Program-made: the position numbers and the translations under genes | The notes under the pieces: generated by a model | What the model saw: only the letters and a program-made list of their open reading frames with translations | The model's database searches: none | Told to the model about the DNA's origin: nothing | In this document: one piece after another, positions 1 to 8,083 of the stretch | Layout: each line of letters begins with the position of its first letter | Position numbering within the stretch: position 1 is the stretch's first letter | Origin: an uncultured Hyphomicrobiales bacterium | GTDB taxonomy: Bacteria > Pseudomonadota > Alphaproteobacteria > Rhizobiales > Beijerinckiaceae | Reading direction: 5' to 3' | NCBI GenBank assembly: GCA_903916165.1 | Contig: CAIWVR010000149.1 | Coordinates: 1-9,708, forward strand | Length of the DNA: 9,708 nucleotides

Positions 1-1
1 G

Positions 2-1492
2 ACACTGGACCCCGGCACGGGCGCGCGCGAGCGCATGTTGCGCGATATCCTCGACACTCTTGTCACCTTTGTCGGCGTGCTCGACCTGCAGGGCCGCGTG
101 GTGGAAGCCAATCGCACATTCCTCGAGGCGGCGGGGCTGATGCGCTCCGACGTCATTGGCAAGTTCTTCTGGGACTGTCCCTGGTGGACGTGGTCGAAGG
201 GCATGCAGGAGCGGCTGCGGCAGACGGTGGCACGGGTGGCCGCGGGCGAGACGCTGCGCTATGACGCGTCCATGGGACTTCCTGGCCGCGCTCCCGTCAC
301 GCTGGACTTCCAGATGGCCCCCTTGCGGGGCGATGACGGGGCTGTCGTGCGGCTTGTCGCAAGCGGCACCGACATCACCTGGCGAAAGCAGGCCGAGCGT
401 GAGTTGCAGATAACCCTGCTGCGCAGCGAGCTGGCGCTGGACGCCGGACAAACCGGTGTCTGGGAATACGATCTCGTCACCGGCGAGACAAGCTGGGACC
501 CGCGCATGCGGGCCCTGTTCAACACACAAGCCGATGTTCCGGTGACGCGGGATATGATCGAGGCCATGATCGACGTCAAGGATTGCCTGCGCATGCGCGA
601 GGCTTTGACAGCGGCGACCGATGCGTCTGGTGACGGCGAATATGAGGTCGAGTTCCGGCTGGCCGGCGCGCACCACTTGTCCCATGAACGCTGGCTGATG
701 GCACGCGGCCGATGCCTTTTCGAGGGCGGGGTTGCCGTTCGCCTGATCGCCATTGCCCGCGACATCACCGACCGCAAGCAGCGCGAAACCCACGTCCACA
801 TGCTGATGCGCGAGATCGCGCATCGCTCGAAGAATCTGCTCGCCGTGATCCAGGCCATGGCGCGCCAGACCGCGACAGCAGGCGGCACGGCCAAGGACTT
901 CGAGACCCGCTTCACCGCCCGGCTCGACTCACTGGCCAGTTCGCAGGACCTGCTCGTCATGCAAGACTGGCATGGTGCCAGCCTGCGCGATCTCGCGCAC
1001 TCCCAACTCGTCCATTACGCCGATCTCATCGGACAGCGCATCCTCATCGACGGCCCCGATGTGATGCTCAAGCCCGAGGCGGCGCAAAATATCGGCCTCG
1101 CCCTGCATGAATTGTCCACCAATGCAGCGACATACGGTGCCCTGTCGGACATCGGCGGCACGGTGCATCTGCACTGGAGCGTGGTGCGCGACAGGGAAGA
1201 CGCGCTGCTGTGCCTGGTCTGGCGCGAGACCGGCGGCCCCGCAGTGTCGCCGCCCGTCCGTGAAGGTTTCGGCCATAAGGTGTTGCAGCGCATCGCTGCC
1301 CATGCGCTCGAGGGCAAGGTCACGCTCGACTTCGCCCCCGACGGACTGGTCTGGTGCCTGGACATCCCGACATCCTATATCGTCCACGGCCGCAGGCCCG
1401 ATCCTGACGACATTGAGAGCGGACCCGGCAGCATGAGCGCGCCGGGGGCGGGCTTGAGCGGACCGGGGCGGGCGGGCGCGACACGTCTTTGA
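2..1492 (+). CDS. PAS-PAS-HWE sensor histidine kinase (5' partial)
   Basis: Two-component sensor kinase of the HWE family, which autophosphorylates on His and passes phosphate to a response regulator. Numbering from the first ATG (base 35): PAS domain about 8-117 ending in a DITWRKQAE linker, second PAS about 128-250 ending in DITDRKQRE, dimerisation/phosphoacceptor segment 258-280 with His263 (AHRSKN), N-box HELSTN 358-363, family-defining W-R-E at 396-398, and G-box GFG 411-413. The last 35 residues are Gly/Pro-rich and look unstructured. No transmembrane segment is visible, so the seen part is cytosolic. The frame is open upstream to base 2, there is no Shine-Dalgarno before the ATG at 35, and the first PAS begins almost at that ATG. 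I therefore infer the gene starts outside the window. No response regulator lies nearby, so partner and signal are unknown. The family call is firm; the start is not. Confidence 0.9.
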   Translation, partial: TLDPGTGARERMLRDILDTLVTFVGVLDLQGRVVEANRTFLEAAGLMRSDVIGKFFWDCPWWTWSKGMQERLRQTVARVAAGETLRYDASMGLPGRAPVTLDFQMAPLRGDDGAVVRLVASGTDITWRKQAERELQITLLRSELALDAGQTGVWEYDLVTGETSWDPRMRALFNTQADVPVTRDMIEAMIDVKDCLRMREALTAATDASGDGEYEVEFRLAGAHHLSHERWLMARGRCLFEGGVAVRLIAIARDITDRKQRETHVHMLMREIAHRSKNLLAVIQAMARQTATAGGTAKDFETRFTARLDSLASSQDLLVMQDWHGASLRDLAHSQLVHYADLIGQRILIDGPDVMLKPEAAQNIGLALHELSTNAATYGALSDIGGTVHLHWSVVRDREDALLCLVWRETGGPAVSPPVREGFGHKVLQRIAAHALEGKVTLDFAPDGLVWCLDIPTSYIVHGRRPDPDDIESGPGSMSAPGAGLSGPGRAGATRL

Positions 1493-1552
1493 CTTTGGCC
1501 CTGACATGAACCCGCTCGCGTGCCTCCGCCTCATCGGGCCACAAGGGGCACG

Positions 1553-1566
1553 GGCCTATATAGGCC
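1553..1566. promoter_or_regulatory. Perfect 14-base palindrome, possible operator
   Basis: GGCCTATATAGGCC is its own reverse complement and lies between the kinase gene and the DUF1993 gene, about 130 bases before the DUF1993 start. The AT-rich core in a GC-rich region suits a dimeric DNA-binding protein, but no regulator is identified and no convincing promoter boxes flank it. It could be chance. Confidence 0.3.
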
Positions 1567-1696
1567 GATGCGCCTTGATCCGAGGACAGGGTCCCGCAAA
1601 TCCCCCCTGTATCCCGGCCGCAGGTTGGCTATGATCAATCCGCGCACGGGCGGCAAACGCTTGGCGAGCTAAAACAATGTTGTTGGGGTCAGAGCA

Positions 1697-2227
1697 ATGC
1701 CTTTTACGATGTCGCAATCATCCTTGCCGGTCCTCATCACGGGGCTCAACGCCCTGTCGAGCATCCTCGACAAGGCCGTTGAATTCGCCGCAGCCAAAAA
1801 GATCGATGAATCGGTGCTTCTCCAGATGCGCCTCGCGCCGGACCAATTTCCGCTGGTTCGGCAGATCCAGATTACGACCGATTCAGCCAAGAATGGCTCT
1901 GCCAGAATGGCCGGCGTCGAGCCGCCAAAGCATGCAGACAAGGAAGCCAGCTTCGCAGAGCTGAAAACGAGAATAGCCGAAACGATTGCGTTTCTCGAAA
2001 CCATAGACGCAAGCGCGTTCAATGCCGGGGCCGACAGGCAGATTCATTTTCCGCTCGGGAAGCTCTATAAGGGCGAGATGAAAGGCGACGATTACGTCAC
2101 CCATTTCATGCTGGCCAACTTCTATTTCCACTACACCACGGCCTACGCCATCCTGCGTCATGCCGGCGTTGATATCGGCAAGATGAGCTTCCTTGGCTCC
2201 ATCCCGCTGACCCGCACGCCGGTGTAG
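1697..2227 (+). CDS. DUF1993 family protein
   Basis: Small soluble protein of 176 residues, matching the usual DUF1993 length and layout. Recognisable features are the N-terminal helix with LITGLNALSSILDKA (about 13-27), the RLAPDQFPLVRQIQI block (about 45-59), ARMAGVEPP (about 69-77) and the C-terminal HFMLANFYFHYTTAYAILRH segment (about 135-154). The family is all-helical and DinB-like in appearance, and its biochemical role is not established, so I assign none. Few metal-ligand histidines are obvious. The ATG at 1697 is preceded by a modest purine-rich stretch (GGGG at 1684-1687). A second in-frame ATG lies at 1709, so the start could shift by a few codons. It appears monocistronic: 204 bases follow the kinase stop, and a strong terminator follows its own. 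Confidence 0.88.
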   Translation: MPFTMSQSSLPVLITGLNALSSILDKAVEFAAAKKIDESVLLQMRLAPDQFPLVRQIQITTDSAKNGSARMAGVEPPKHADKEASFAELKTRIAETIAFLETIDASAFNAGADRQIHFPLGKLYKGEMKGDDYVTHFMLANFYFHYTTAYAILRHAGVDIGKMSFLGSIPLTRTPV

Positions 2228-2240
2228 AAGGCGACCACTC

Positions 2241-2280
2241 CGCTGGCGGCGACGCATGATCGCGGCCAGCGTTGTTTTTG
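2241..2280 (+). terminator. Rho-independent terminator of the DUF1993 gene
   Basis: Fourteen bases after the DUF1993 stop, CGCTGGC (2241-2247) pairs with GCCAGCG (2265-2271). Inside it, GCGA (2249-2252) pairs with TCGC (2260-2263) across one G.G mismatch, with a 7-base loop. The hairpin is followed by TTGTTTTTG, a good U-tract on the + strand. Confidence 0.82.
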
Positions 2281-2543
2281 TGGTTTGAAGCTGAACCTCG
2301 CCACGGTGAAGCCTCATGATATGTCGCTCCCCCGCCCGAAAAACTCCGGCGGCCGCACGACGCTTCACCGCCCGGAAATCGCGGACGCCCATTGGCTCGA
2401 AAATATGGGGAGAGGGAAGGTCACATGAGTCCCGGAGCGGGCACGGGCGAGCGGTTTGGAAAATCTGCTGAACCATTGCTTGCCAGGCATGAAAACCAGC
2501 GGGAGAAAATGCGGATTTCCTTATCTAAGATATTGAAAGTAAA
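2281..2543. other. Gap with no supported gene
   Basis: With the terminator before it, this makes a stretch of over 300 bases without a gene. The + frame is open from 2392, and an ATG at 2425 has an AAGG motif just upstream. The predicted peptide resembles no family I know and runs straight into the antisense of the tRNA, so I do not call it. The stretch next to the tRNA 3' end (2521-2543) is AT-rich, with a short TATCT/AGATA-type inverted repeat but no clear terminator. Confidence 0.5.
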
Positions 2544-2620
<77 letters not shown>

Positions 2621-2668
2621 GCGGTCTTTCAACCCCCGCCCCGACGTTCGGCGACAGGCGAGCGACGC

Positions 2669-2698
2669 ACTATTCGCGCAAACGCGCGTTGCGTTCAA
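2669..2698 (-). promoter_or_regulatory. Candidate promoter for the tRNA
   Basis: On the minus strand a TTGAAC box (2698-2693) and an AATAGT box (2674-2669) are 18 bases apart, followed by a GC-rich stretch as is common before stable RNA genes. This would start transcription about 40 bases before the tRNA. It overlaps the first codons proposed for the divergent nuclease gene. This is a pattern match only. Confidence 0.35.
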
Positions 2699-3456
2699 GA
2701 GCCATCCCTGTCATCGGCTGGCTTCTGGCATCGGCTCCGGCCATGGCGCAAGCCTGTGGCGGCCCGTTGGCACCGATCGGCGCGGCCGCACATGTGCGGG
2801 AGCGGCTCGAAATCGCGTTCGAGGATGGACGCCTCGCCGCCCAGGCCGGATTGGCACCCTTCGCGCAGACAGCCCGGGACCGGGGCCGGTTCGAGATCGC
2901 GCGCACCGCCCTGGAGGCACGGCTGAGCGGTGTGAGCCTGGCCGCTCCGGTGCCCCTGCCCCGGGAAGACCGCTGGGGCCGCATCACCGGACATTTCCAC
3001 ACAGGGCCAGACAATCTTGGCCTGTGGCTGGCCGCAACCGGGCTTGCGCGCGTGGCACCTGCGCCGGGTGACGCCTGCGGGCACCTTTTTCTGGATGCCG
3101 AGGCAAAAGCGCGGGCAGCCAAGCTTGGTCTCTGGTCCGATCCATATTATTCCATTATCGCAGCGGAGAATGTGGCGGCACTCCTGTCGCGCGCAGGTGA
3201 ATTTGTGCTGGTTGAAGGACGTATCGCCCGGCTCGGACAAACCTCCGCCCGATTTTATCTCGACTTTGGACAGGCCAGAGGCGTTGACTTGAGCGTGACC
3301 ATCTCAAAACAGGCGGCAACAGCTTTGGCCGCAACTGGTGTGCGACCCGAATCGCTGCCTGGACGGCGCGTGCGCGTCCGCGGCCTGCTCGAACATCGTC
3401 CGGGCCCGTCGATCGACCTGACCTCCCCACTTGCCCTTGAAATGATCGGGCGCTGA
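2689..3456 (+). CDS. Secreted thermonuclease-like (SNase fold) protein with OB-like C-terminus
   Basis: Predicted exported staphylococcal-nuclease-like protein of 255 residues. From the TTG start there is a signal peptide: basic RSR, hydrophobic 5-19, and cleavage after AMA (about residue 20). The SNase-type core follows, with a divergent first half (about 36-90). Its most recognisable part is DRWGRITGHFHT (94-105), then a GLWLAATGLARV helix (111-122) and AEAKARAAKLGLW (137-149), matching the family pattern of DRYGR, aE..Ar..rGLW. A second all-beta segment, about 170-252, looks like an OB-type domain. The nuclease catalytic Arg/Glu set is not clear, so activity is uncertain. TTG 2689 is the only usual start between the tRNA and the signal peptide, but no Shine-Dalgarno precedes it. 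The M48 gene begins three bases after its stop, so the two are probably co-transcribed. Confidence 0.75.
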   Translation: MRSRAIPVIGWLLASAPAMAQACGGPLAPIGAAAHVRERLEIAFEDGRLAAQAGLAPFAQTARDRGRFEIARTALEARLSGVSLAAPVPLPREDRWGRITGHFHTGPDNLGLWLAATGLARVAPAPGDACGHLFLDAEAKARAAKLGLWSDPYYSIIAAENVAALLSRAGEFVLVEGRIARLGQTSARFYLDFGQARGVDLSVTISKQAATALAATGVRPESLPGRRVRVRGLLEHRPGPSIDLTSPLALEMIGR

Positions 3457-3459
3457 ATC

Positions 3460-4944
3460 ATGGTGGGGGACTTCGCCTTGAACGGTCCGTCGATTCCTAT
3501 CCGCCCCGCAGCGGTACTGCTGCTCGCCTTGAGCCTTGCCGGCTGCGCTGCCCTCGATCCCGGGGGTCGCAAGGCCGAATTGCCGGCAGTGCCGACAGCG
3601 GCCCCGCGCACGACCGGCGTCGACACACCAAACGCCTCAGAGCACAAGCGACTGGTCGCCCTGTTTGGCGGCGAGTTCCGCTCCGCAGCCACCGAGCTCT
3701 ACCTGAACGGCGTTCTGGCGCGTCTCGCCCTGACGGCCGAGACGCCGACGGAAGCCTATCGCGTCACCATCCTCAACACCCCGCTGGTCAATGCTTTCGC
3801 ACTGCCCTCCGGCAATCTTTACGTGACGCGCGGGCTCCTCGCGCTGGCCAATGATTCGTCCGAAATCGCCGCCGTCATGGCGCATGAGATTTCCCATGTC
3901 ACGGCCCGCCATGCGAGCCAGCGCGCCGAGCTGGAGCGCAATGCAGCGGTCATCTCCAAGGCCGCAGCCCTCATTCAGAGCCGGCAGAAAGGCGAGGAGG
4001 CGCAGGCCTCGGGGCGCATGTCCCTCGCCAGCTTCTCGCGCCAGCAGGAACTGGAAGCCGACCAGATCGGTGTGAGGACGATCGCGCGCGCCGGATACGA
4101 TCCCTATGGCGCAGCCCGCTTCCTCACGTCGCTGGGTCGCGCGTCGAGCCTGCGCGCCTCGCTGTTTGGCCAAAAGGCGGGGGAAGACCAGCCCGACATT
4201 CTGGCCACCCATCCTTCGACGCCCGAGCGCGTGCGCCAGGCGACGGCCGCCGCCCGGCAATTGGGCGCGCCCGGCATCGGTCTCAGCGCCCGTGATGAAT
4301 ATTTCAACGCCATTGACGGTCTCGATTTCGGCGACGATCCCAGCGAAGGCTTCGTGCGTGGACGCAGCTTCGTGCATCCCAAGCTCGGCTTCACCTTCTC
4401 GGCACCCGAAGGTTTCGTGTTGGAAAATTCCGCGCAGGCCCTGCTCGGGATTGCGTCGGGCGGCACGCAGGCGCTGCGGCTCGACAGCATCAGCCTGTCA
4501 GCCGGAACGCCGCTTGAGACCTACGTCGCCTCGGGCTGGATGGAGGGCATTGACCCGAACTCCATCCGCGCCGCCAGTCTGAACGGCATTCCGGCGGCTC
4601 TGGCGAGCGCGCGCGGCGGCGACTGGCATTTTCGCGTCGCAGTCATGCGCTTTGGCGACAGCGTGTACCGGCTGATCTTCGCCACGCGGAATCTGACGGC
4701 CGCCATGGACGCCCGATTCATCGAATCCATTGAAAGCTTCCGCCCGCTGGGCTCCGACGGCTCGCAACGCACCCGCCCGCTCCGGCTGAAGATCGTGACC
4801 GCCAGCGCCGGCGACACGCCGGCACTTCTCGCGCGTCGCATGTCAGTGCCCGAGCAGCAGGTGGAGCAGTTCCTGCTGCTGAACGGGCTTGAGCCAAATG
4901 CCGCGCTGCGCCCGGACGAACGCTATAAAATCGTTGTCGAATAG
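3460..4944 (+). CDS. M48 family metalloprotease lipoprotein with LysM-like C-terminus
   Basis: Zinc metalloprotease predicted to be a lipoprotein facing the periplasm, 494 residues. The N-terminus has a hydrophobic stretch 17-28 and lipobox L-A-G-C with Cys29. The protease domain holds HEISH at 142-146 (two zinc-binding His and the catalytic Glu) and ELEAD at 197-201, the usual place of the third zinc ligand. HPSTPERV at 251-258 is the typical end of the M48 domain. A mixed alpha/beta region covers about 300-430. The last 55 residues (GDTPALLARR, then LLNGL and a closing KIVV) look LysM-like. Relatives such as E. coli BepA act in outer-membrane quality control; that role here is inference. 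The start may be TTG 3478 rather than ATG 3460, since GGGGGA at 3465-3470 is a well-spaced ribosome binding site for the TTG; the lipobox is kept either way. It follows the nuclease gene by 3 bases. Confidence 0.93.
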   Translation: MVGDFALNGPSIPIRPAAVLLLALSLAGCAALDPGGRKAELPAVPTAAPRTTGVDTPNASEHKRLVALFGGEFRSAATELYLNGVLARLALTAETPTEAYRVTILNTPLVNAFALPSGNLYVTRGLLALANDSSEIAAVMAHEISHVTARHASQRAELERNAAVISKAAALIQSRQKGEEAQASGRMSLASFSRQQELEADQIGVRTIARAGYDPYGAARFLTSLGRASSLRASLFGQKAGEDQPDILATHPSTPERVRQATAAARQLGAPGIGLSARDEYFNAIDGLDFGDDPSEGFVRGRSFVHPKLGFTFSAPEGFVLENSAQALLGIASGGTQALRLDSISLSAGTPLETYVASGWMEGIDPNSIRAASLNGIPAALASARGGDWHFRVAVMRFGDSVYRLIFATRNLTAAMDARFIESIESFRPLGSDGSQRTRPLRLKIVTASAGDTPALLARRMSVPEQQVEQFLLLNGLEPNAALRPDERYKIVVE

Positions 4945-4957
4945 GATTGGCACCCCG

Positions 4958-4990
4958 TCGGCCTCACCGGCCGATCAAGATATGATCTTT
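4958..4990 (+). terminator. Possible weak terminator after the M48 gene
   Basis: TCGGCC (4958-4963) pairs with GGCCGA (4969-4974) over a 5-base loop. An overlapping alternative, GATCA (4973-4977) with TGATC (4983-4987), is followed by only TTT. The poor U-tract makes this a weak or Rho-assisted site at best, so read-through into rpoH is possible. Confidence 0.3.
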
Positions 4991-5004
4991 CATCCGGTGT
5001 CTTC

Positions 5005-5019
5005 GTGCGGCCCCCGCAC
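5005..5019 (+). other. Perfect short hairpin upstream of rpoH
   Basis: GTGCGG (5005-5010) and CCGCAC (5014-5019) form a perfect 6-pair stem around CCC, about 115 bases before the rpoH start. It has no U-tract. It may be part of the M48 3' end or the rpoH leader; no function is assigned. Confidence 0.35.
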
Positions 5020-5122
5020 CGACGCAGTGCACATGACAAAGGCACTTGGCATTGCCAGACGGCTTGCGGGGCCGGTTTTGATCCGGCGGTCGGTCTGTTG
5101 CGTAAGAATGCAAGCGGGACTT

Positions 5123-5130
5123 GGAGGAGA
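5123..5130 (+). promoter_or_regulatory. Ribosome binding site of rpoH
   Basis: GGAGGAGA sits 5 bases before ATG 5136. This decides the start: an in-frame TTG at 5121 overlaps the motif itself and so is unlikely to be used. Confidence 0.85.
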
Positions 5131-5135
5131 CGAAA

Positions 5136-6011
<876 letters not shown>

Positions 6012-6034
6012 CCGCACATCCTGGATGCAGACAG

Positions 6035-6060
6035 AAAAAGCCCGGCGCTGCCGGGCTTCT
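6035..6060. terminator. Intrinsic terminator of carD, possibly bidirectional with rpoH
   Basis: AAGCCCGGC (6038-6046) pairs over its full 9 bases with GCCGGGCTT (6050-6058) around a 3-base loop. On the minus strand it is followed by TTTTTCTGTCT, a strong U-tract 20 bases past the carD stop. On the + strand only TTCTGTG follows, so it ends rpoH less efficiently. It sits between the two convergent stops. Confidence 0.88.
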
Positions 6061-6077
6061 GTGTTCGGACGGCGCGA

Positions 6078-7685
6078 TCAGGCTGCCTTCTCGACGCCAC
6101 CTTCTTCGACATCGTCCTCGGTGTCTTCTGCGGCTTCGACGTCTGCATCAACCTTGCTGCCGCGACGCGGTCCCTTCTGCAGCTGCGCATCGATAAGCTT
6201 CAGCGATTCAGGATCGGTCAGCTTGTTCACCACAGCGAGTTCACGCGCCATGCGATCGAGCGCAGCTTCATACAGCTGGCGTTCTGAATAGGACTGCTCA
6301 GGCTGCGCATCAGAGCGGTACAGGTCGCGGACAACTTCAGCGATTGACTGGAGGTCGCCCGAGTTGATCTTGGCTTCGTATTCCTGCGCACGGCGCGACC
6401 ACATGGTGCGCTTGACGCGTGCCCGGCCGGTCAGCGTATCGAGCGCGCGCTGTACGGTCGCTGCATCAGCGAGCTTGCGAATCGCGCCGGCGATCACCTT
6501 CGGCATCGGCACTTTCAGCGTCATCTTGTCTTTCATGAAATTGATGACAAAGAGCTCAAGCTTGAAACCGGCAACTTCCTGCTCGTCGATCGAGACGATC
6601 TGGCCGACGCCATGGGCCGGGTAGACAATAAACTCATTCACCTTGAAACCGGTGCGATGTGCGCCGGGCTTGGCGGAAACCGGCTTTTCGCCGGCCTTGA
6701 CCTGAGTGCCCGTGGCCGCCGCTTTCATGGACTTTCCAGCATTCGTTTGGTGTGAGTTCACCGTATCGTCCTTCATCATCAGGTTCTGGGTGCCCGGGAG
6801 GGCCGAAGAGCCCACCGCCAGACGCGCCGGAGCGAGACGGACAATCGGCTGGATGGGCGGGGGCACCGCTTTCGCGACCTTGCCACTCACCTTGCGGGCC
6901 GCGGGGGCCTTCTTTTTCTTTTCGACGCCTGCAGCCGGGGCCGGCTCCGGCTCGGCCGCAGACTTGTCTGCCGACGCAAGCGGCGCGGACTTGGCGACCT
7001 TCGGGGCCGCCTTGTCGATGGCCGCAGCTGTCTTGCCCGCCACCGCCTTGGGTGAAGCAGGCACCTCCGGCGTCACAACAGACGGTGCTTCAATGGCTTT
7101 CTCGCTGGTCCGGGCGCTCACTTTCGTCGCGGCCGGGGCCGCAGACTTTGCGGCGGCGCGAATCTTGAGCGCCTCGGCCTTGACCGGGAGCCTGGATGCG
7201 GCCTTAGCCGGGGCCGCGACGGATTTGGCAGGAGACTTAACAGCGGACTTGGGAACAATGCTCAATTTTGTGGTGACTTCCTTCACGGGCACCTTCGCGA
7301 CCGGCTTCGAGGCAGATTTGATGGCTGGCTTGGCCGCAGCTTTGACGTCAGGCTTGGCGGCCTGCCGGGGCGCGGGTTTCGCCGCCGGCTTCGGCGCGGC
7401 TGTCAGCTTTGCGACCATCTTTGTCTTGGCGACGGGCTTGCTCTCGACCCTCTCCTTGACGCTGGCCCTGGAGGCCGTCCTGGACACAGATTTGGCGACA
7501 GGGGGCGCAACCGTGGCGCTTGCCTTGGTGCCAGCCTTGGTGACGTGGCTGATCGGAGCCGCAGCCTTGCCCTGAGCGGCAACGCCTTTGGACGCTGGTT
7601 TTGCCGCGGCCTTGCTTTTGGGCACCGGGGCAGATTTGGCGTTTTTGGCTTTTTTCGCGGTGACCGACTTCTTCGACGACGCCAT
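6078..7685 (-). CDS. CarD-family RNA polymerase regulator with long basic N-terminal extension
   Basis: CarD/CdnL proteins bind the RNA polymerase beta subunit and stabilise open complexes, notably at rRNA promoters. Of 535 residues, the CarD module is only the C-terminal part: the RNA-polymerase-interacting domain about 346-405 (GFKVNEFIVYPAHGVGQI, then KLELFVINF and KMTLKVP) and a helical DNA-binding domain about 406-500, with the conserved basic/Trp stretch RVKRTMWSRR at 423-432. An acidic tail fills 513-532. Residues 1-345 are almost all Lys, Ala, Pro, Ser and Val, with AAKP/KPVAK-like motifs resembling histone H1 tails. Alphaproteobacterial CarD proteins are usually under 200 residues. 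AGGAG at 7699-7695 lies 9 bases before the ATG, supporting the long form. Met303, 304 and 320 are possible internal starts. It converges on rpoH and ends at a strong terminator. Confidence 0.93.
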   Translation of the reverse strand: MASSKKSVTAKKAKNAKSAPVPKSKAAAKPASKGVAAQGKAAAPISHVTKAGTKASATVAPPVAKSVSRTASRASVKERVESKPVAKTKMVAKLTAAPKPAAKPAPRQAAKPDVKAAAKPAIKSASKPVAKVPVKEVTTKLSIVPKSAVKSPAKSVAAPAKAASRLPVKAEALKIRAAAKSAAPAATKVSARTSEKAIEAPSVVTPEVPASPKAVAGKTAAAIDKAAPKVAKSAPLASADKSAAEPEPAPAAGVEKKKKAPAARKVSGKVAKAVPPPIQPIVRLAPARLAVGSSALPGTQNLMMKDDTVNSHQTNAGKSMKAAATGTQVKAGEKPVSAKPGAHRTGFKVNEFIVYPAHGVGQIVSIDEQEVAGFKLELFVINFMKDKMTLKVPMPKVIAGAIRKLADAATVQRALDTLTGRARVKRTMWSRRAQEYEAKINSGDLQSIAEVVRDLYRSDAQPEQSYSERQLYEAALDRMARELAVVNKLTDPESLKLIDAQLQKGPRRGSKVDADVEAAEDTEDDVEEGGVEKAA

Positions 7686-7694
7686 GACTGAGCA

Positions 7695-7699
7695 CTCCT
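7695..7699 (-). promoter_or_regulatory. Ribosome binding site of carD
   Basis: AGGAG on the minus strand, 9 bases before the ATG at 7685. It matters because it supports translation of the full 535-residue protein rather than only a short CarD. Confidence 0.8.
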
Positions 7700-7965
7700 G
7701 TCTTGTCCCGGGTTGGAGCCGGGACGGGGGCGGAAGCGATACGCAGCTTCCGTTCGGAGCGGAGCGCAGAACGTCAGGTGACCCTTGGCCCCAAGGGGTG
7801 GGCTAGGCGACGAGATGCGCGACTCCTCAGTCGGTTCCAAACCCTCAGGCTGACTGCAACAACAGGGGGCAACAGGCCCATTGTCGGCGAGTTCACGTCA
7901 AACGCTCGCCAGCTGAAGCTGGACCGCGGTGGACAAGAGTGCGGAATTCTCGACTGTTAAGATGT

Positions 7966-7994
7966 CACATATCACGAAAATCGATCGAAATCAA
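7966..7994 (-). promoter_or_regulatory. Candidate carD promoter
   Basis: On the minus strand a TTGATT box (7994-7989) is followed 17 bases later by TATGTG (7971-7966), a fair match to the housekeeping sigma pattern of alphaproteobacteria, in the most AT-rich part of the gap. Transcription from here would give a leader of about 270 bases before carD. Confidence 0.35.
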
Positions 7995-8000
7995 AGAATT

Positions 8001-8027
8001 CCGGTCCGGCGGGACAGGTCCGACCGG
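8001..8027 (-). terminator. Possible terminator after fdxA
   Basis: CCGGTC and GACCGG form a 6-pair stem, extendable by two G-U pairs, with a 15-base loop. On the minus strand it is followed by AATTCTTTGATTT. It lies about 57 bases past the fdxA stop. The loop is long and the U-tract broken, so this is weak. Confidence 0.3.
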
Positions 8028-8083
8028 GGAAAGGTTAACCTTCTGATCTCGCGAATGCGCGAGCCTCGCCGGAGCCCGGCAGG

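Larger units (their letters stand above)
7686..8083. other. Hairpin-rich intergenic region between fdxA and carD
   Basis: No gene is supported in these 398 bases. They hold a series of inverted repeats. Near carD: 7705-7711 with 7719-7725 (GTCCCGG/CCGGGAC), 7731-7737 with 7746-7752 (CGGAAGC/GCTTCCG), and 7782-7788 with 7791-7797. Near fdxA: 8001-8006 with 8022-8027, the palindrome AAGGTTAACCTT at 8031-8042, 8048-8053 with 8058-8063 (CTCGCG/CGCGAG), and 8068-8072 with 8076-8080. The first group would lie in the carD mRNA leader. The second lies just after fdxA. The middle (about 7935-8000) is AT-richer and holds the best promoter candidate. Confidence 0.6.

Noticed and set aside
1883..2476. 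Minus-strand frame of 197 codons
   Set aside because: It lies antisense to the DUF1993 gene and its terminator, and has no recognisable domain.
6706..7575. Long + strand frame predicting a 289-residue Ala/Phe/Leu-rich, membrane-like protein
   Set aside because: It is the exact antisense of the Lys/Ala/Pro-rich part of carD, whose codons read backwards give hydrophobic residues. It has no family resemblance, and carD has the better ribosome binding site.
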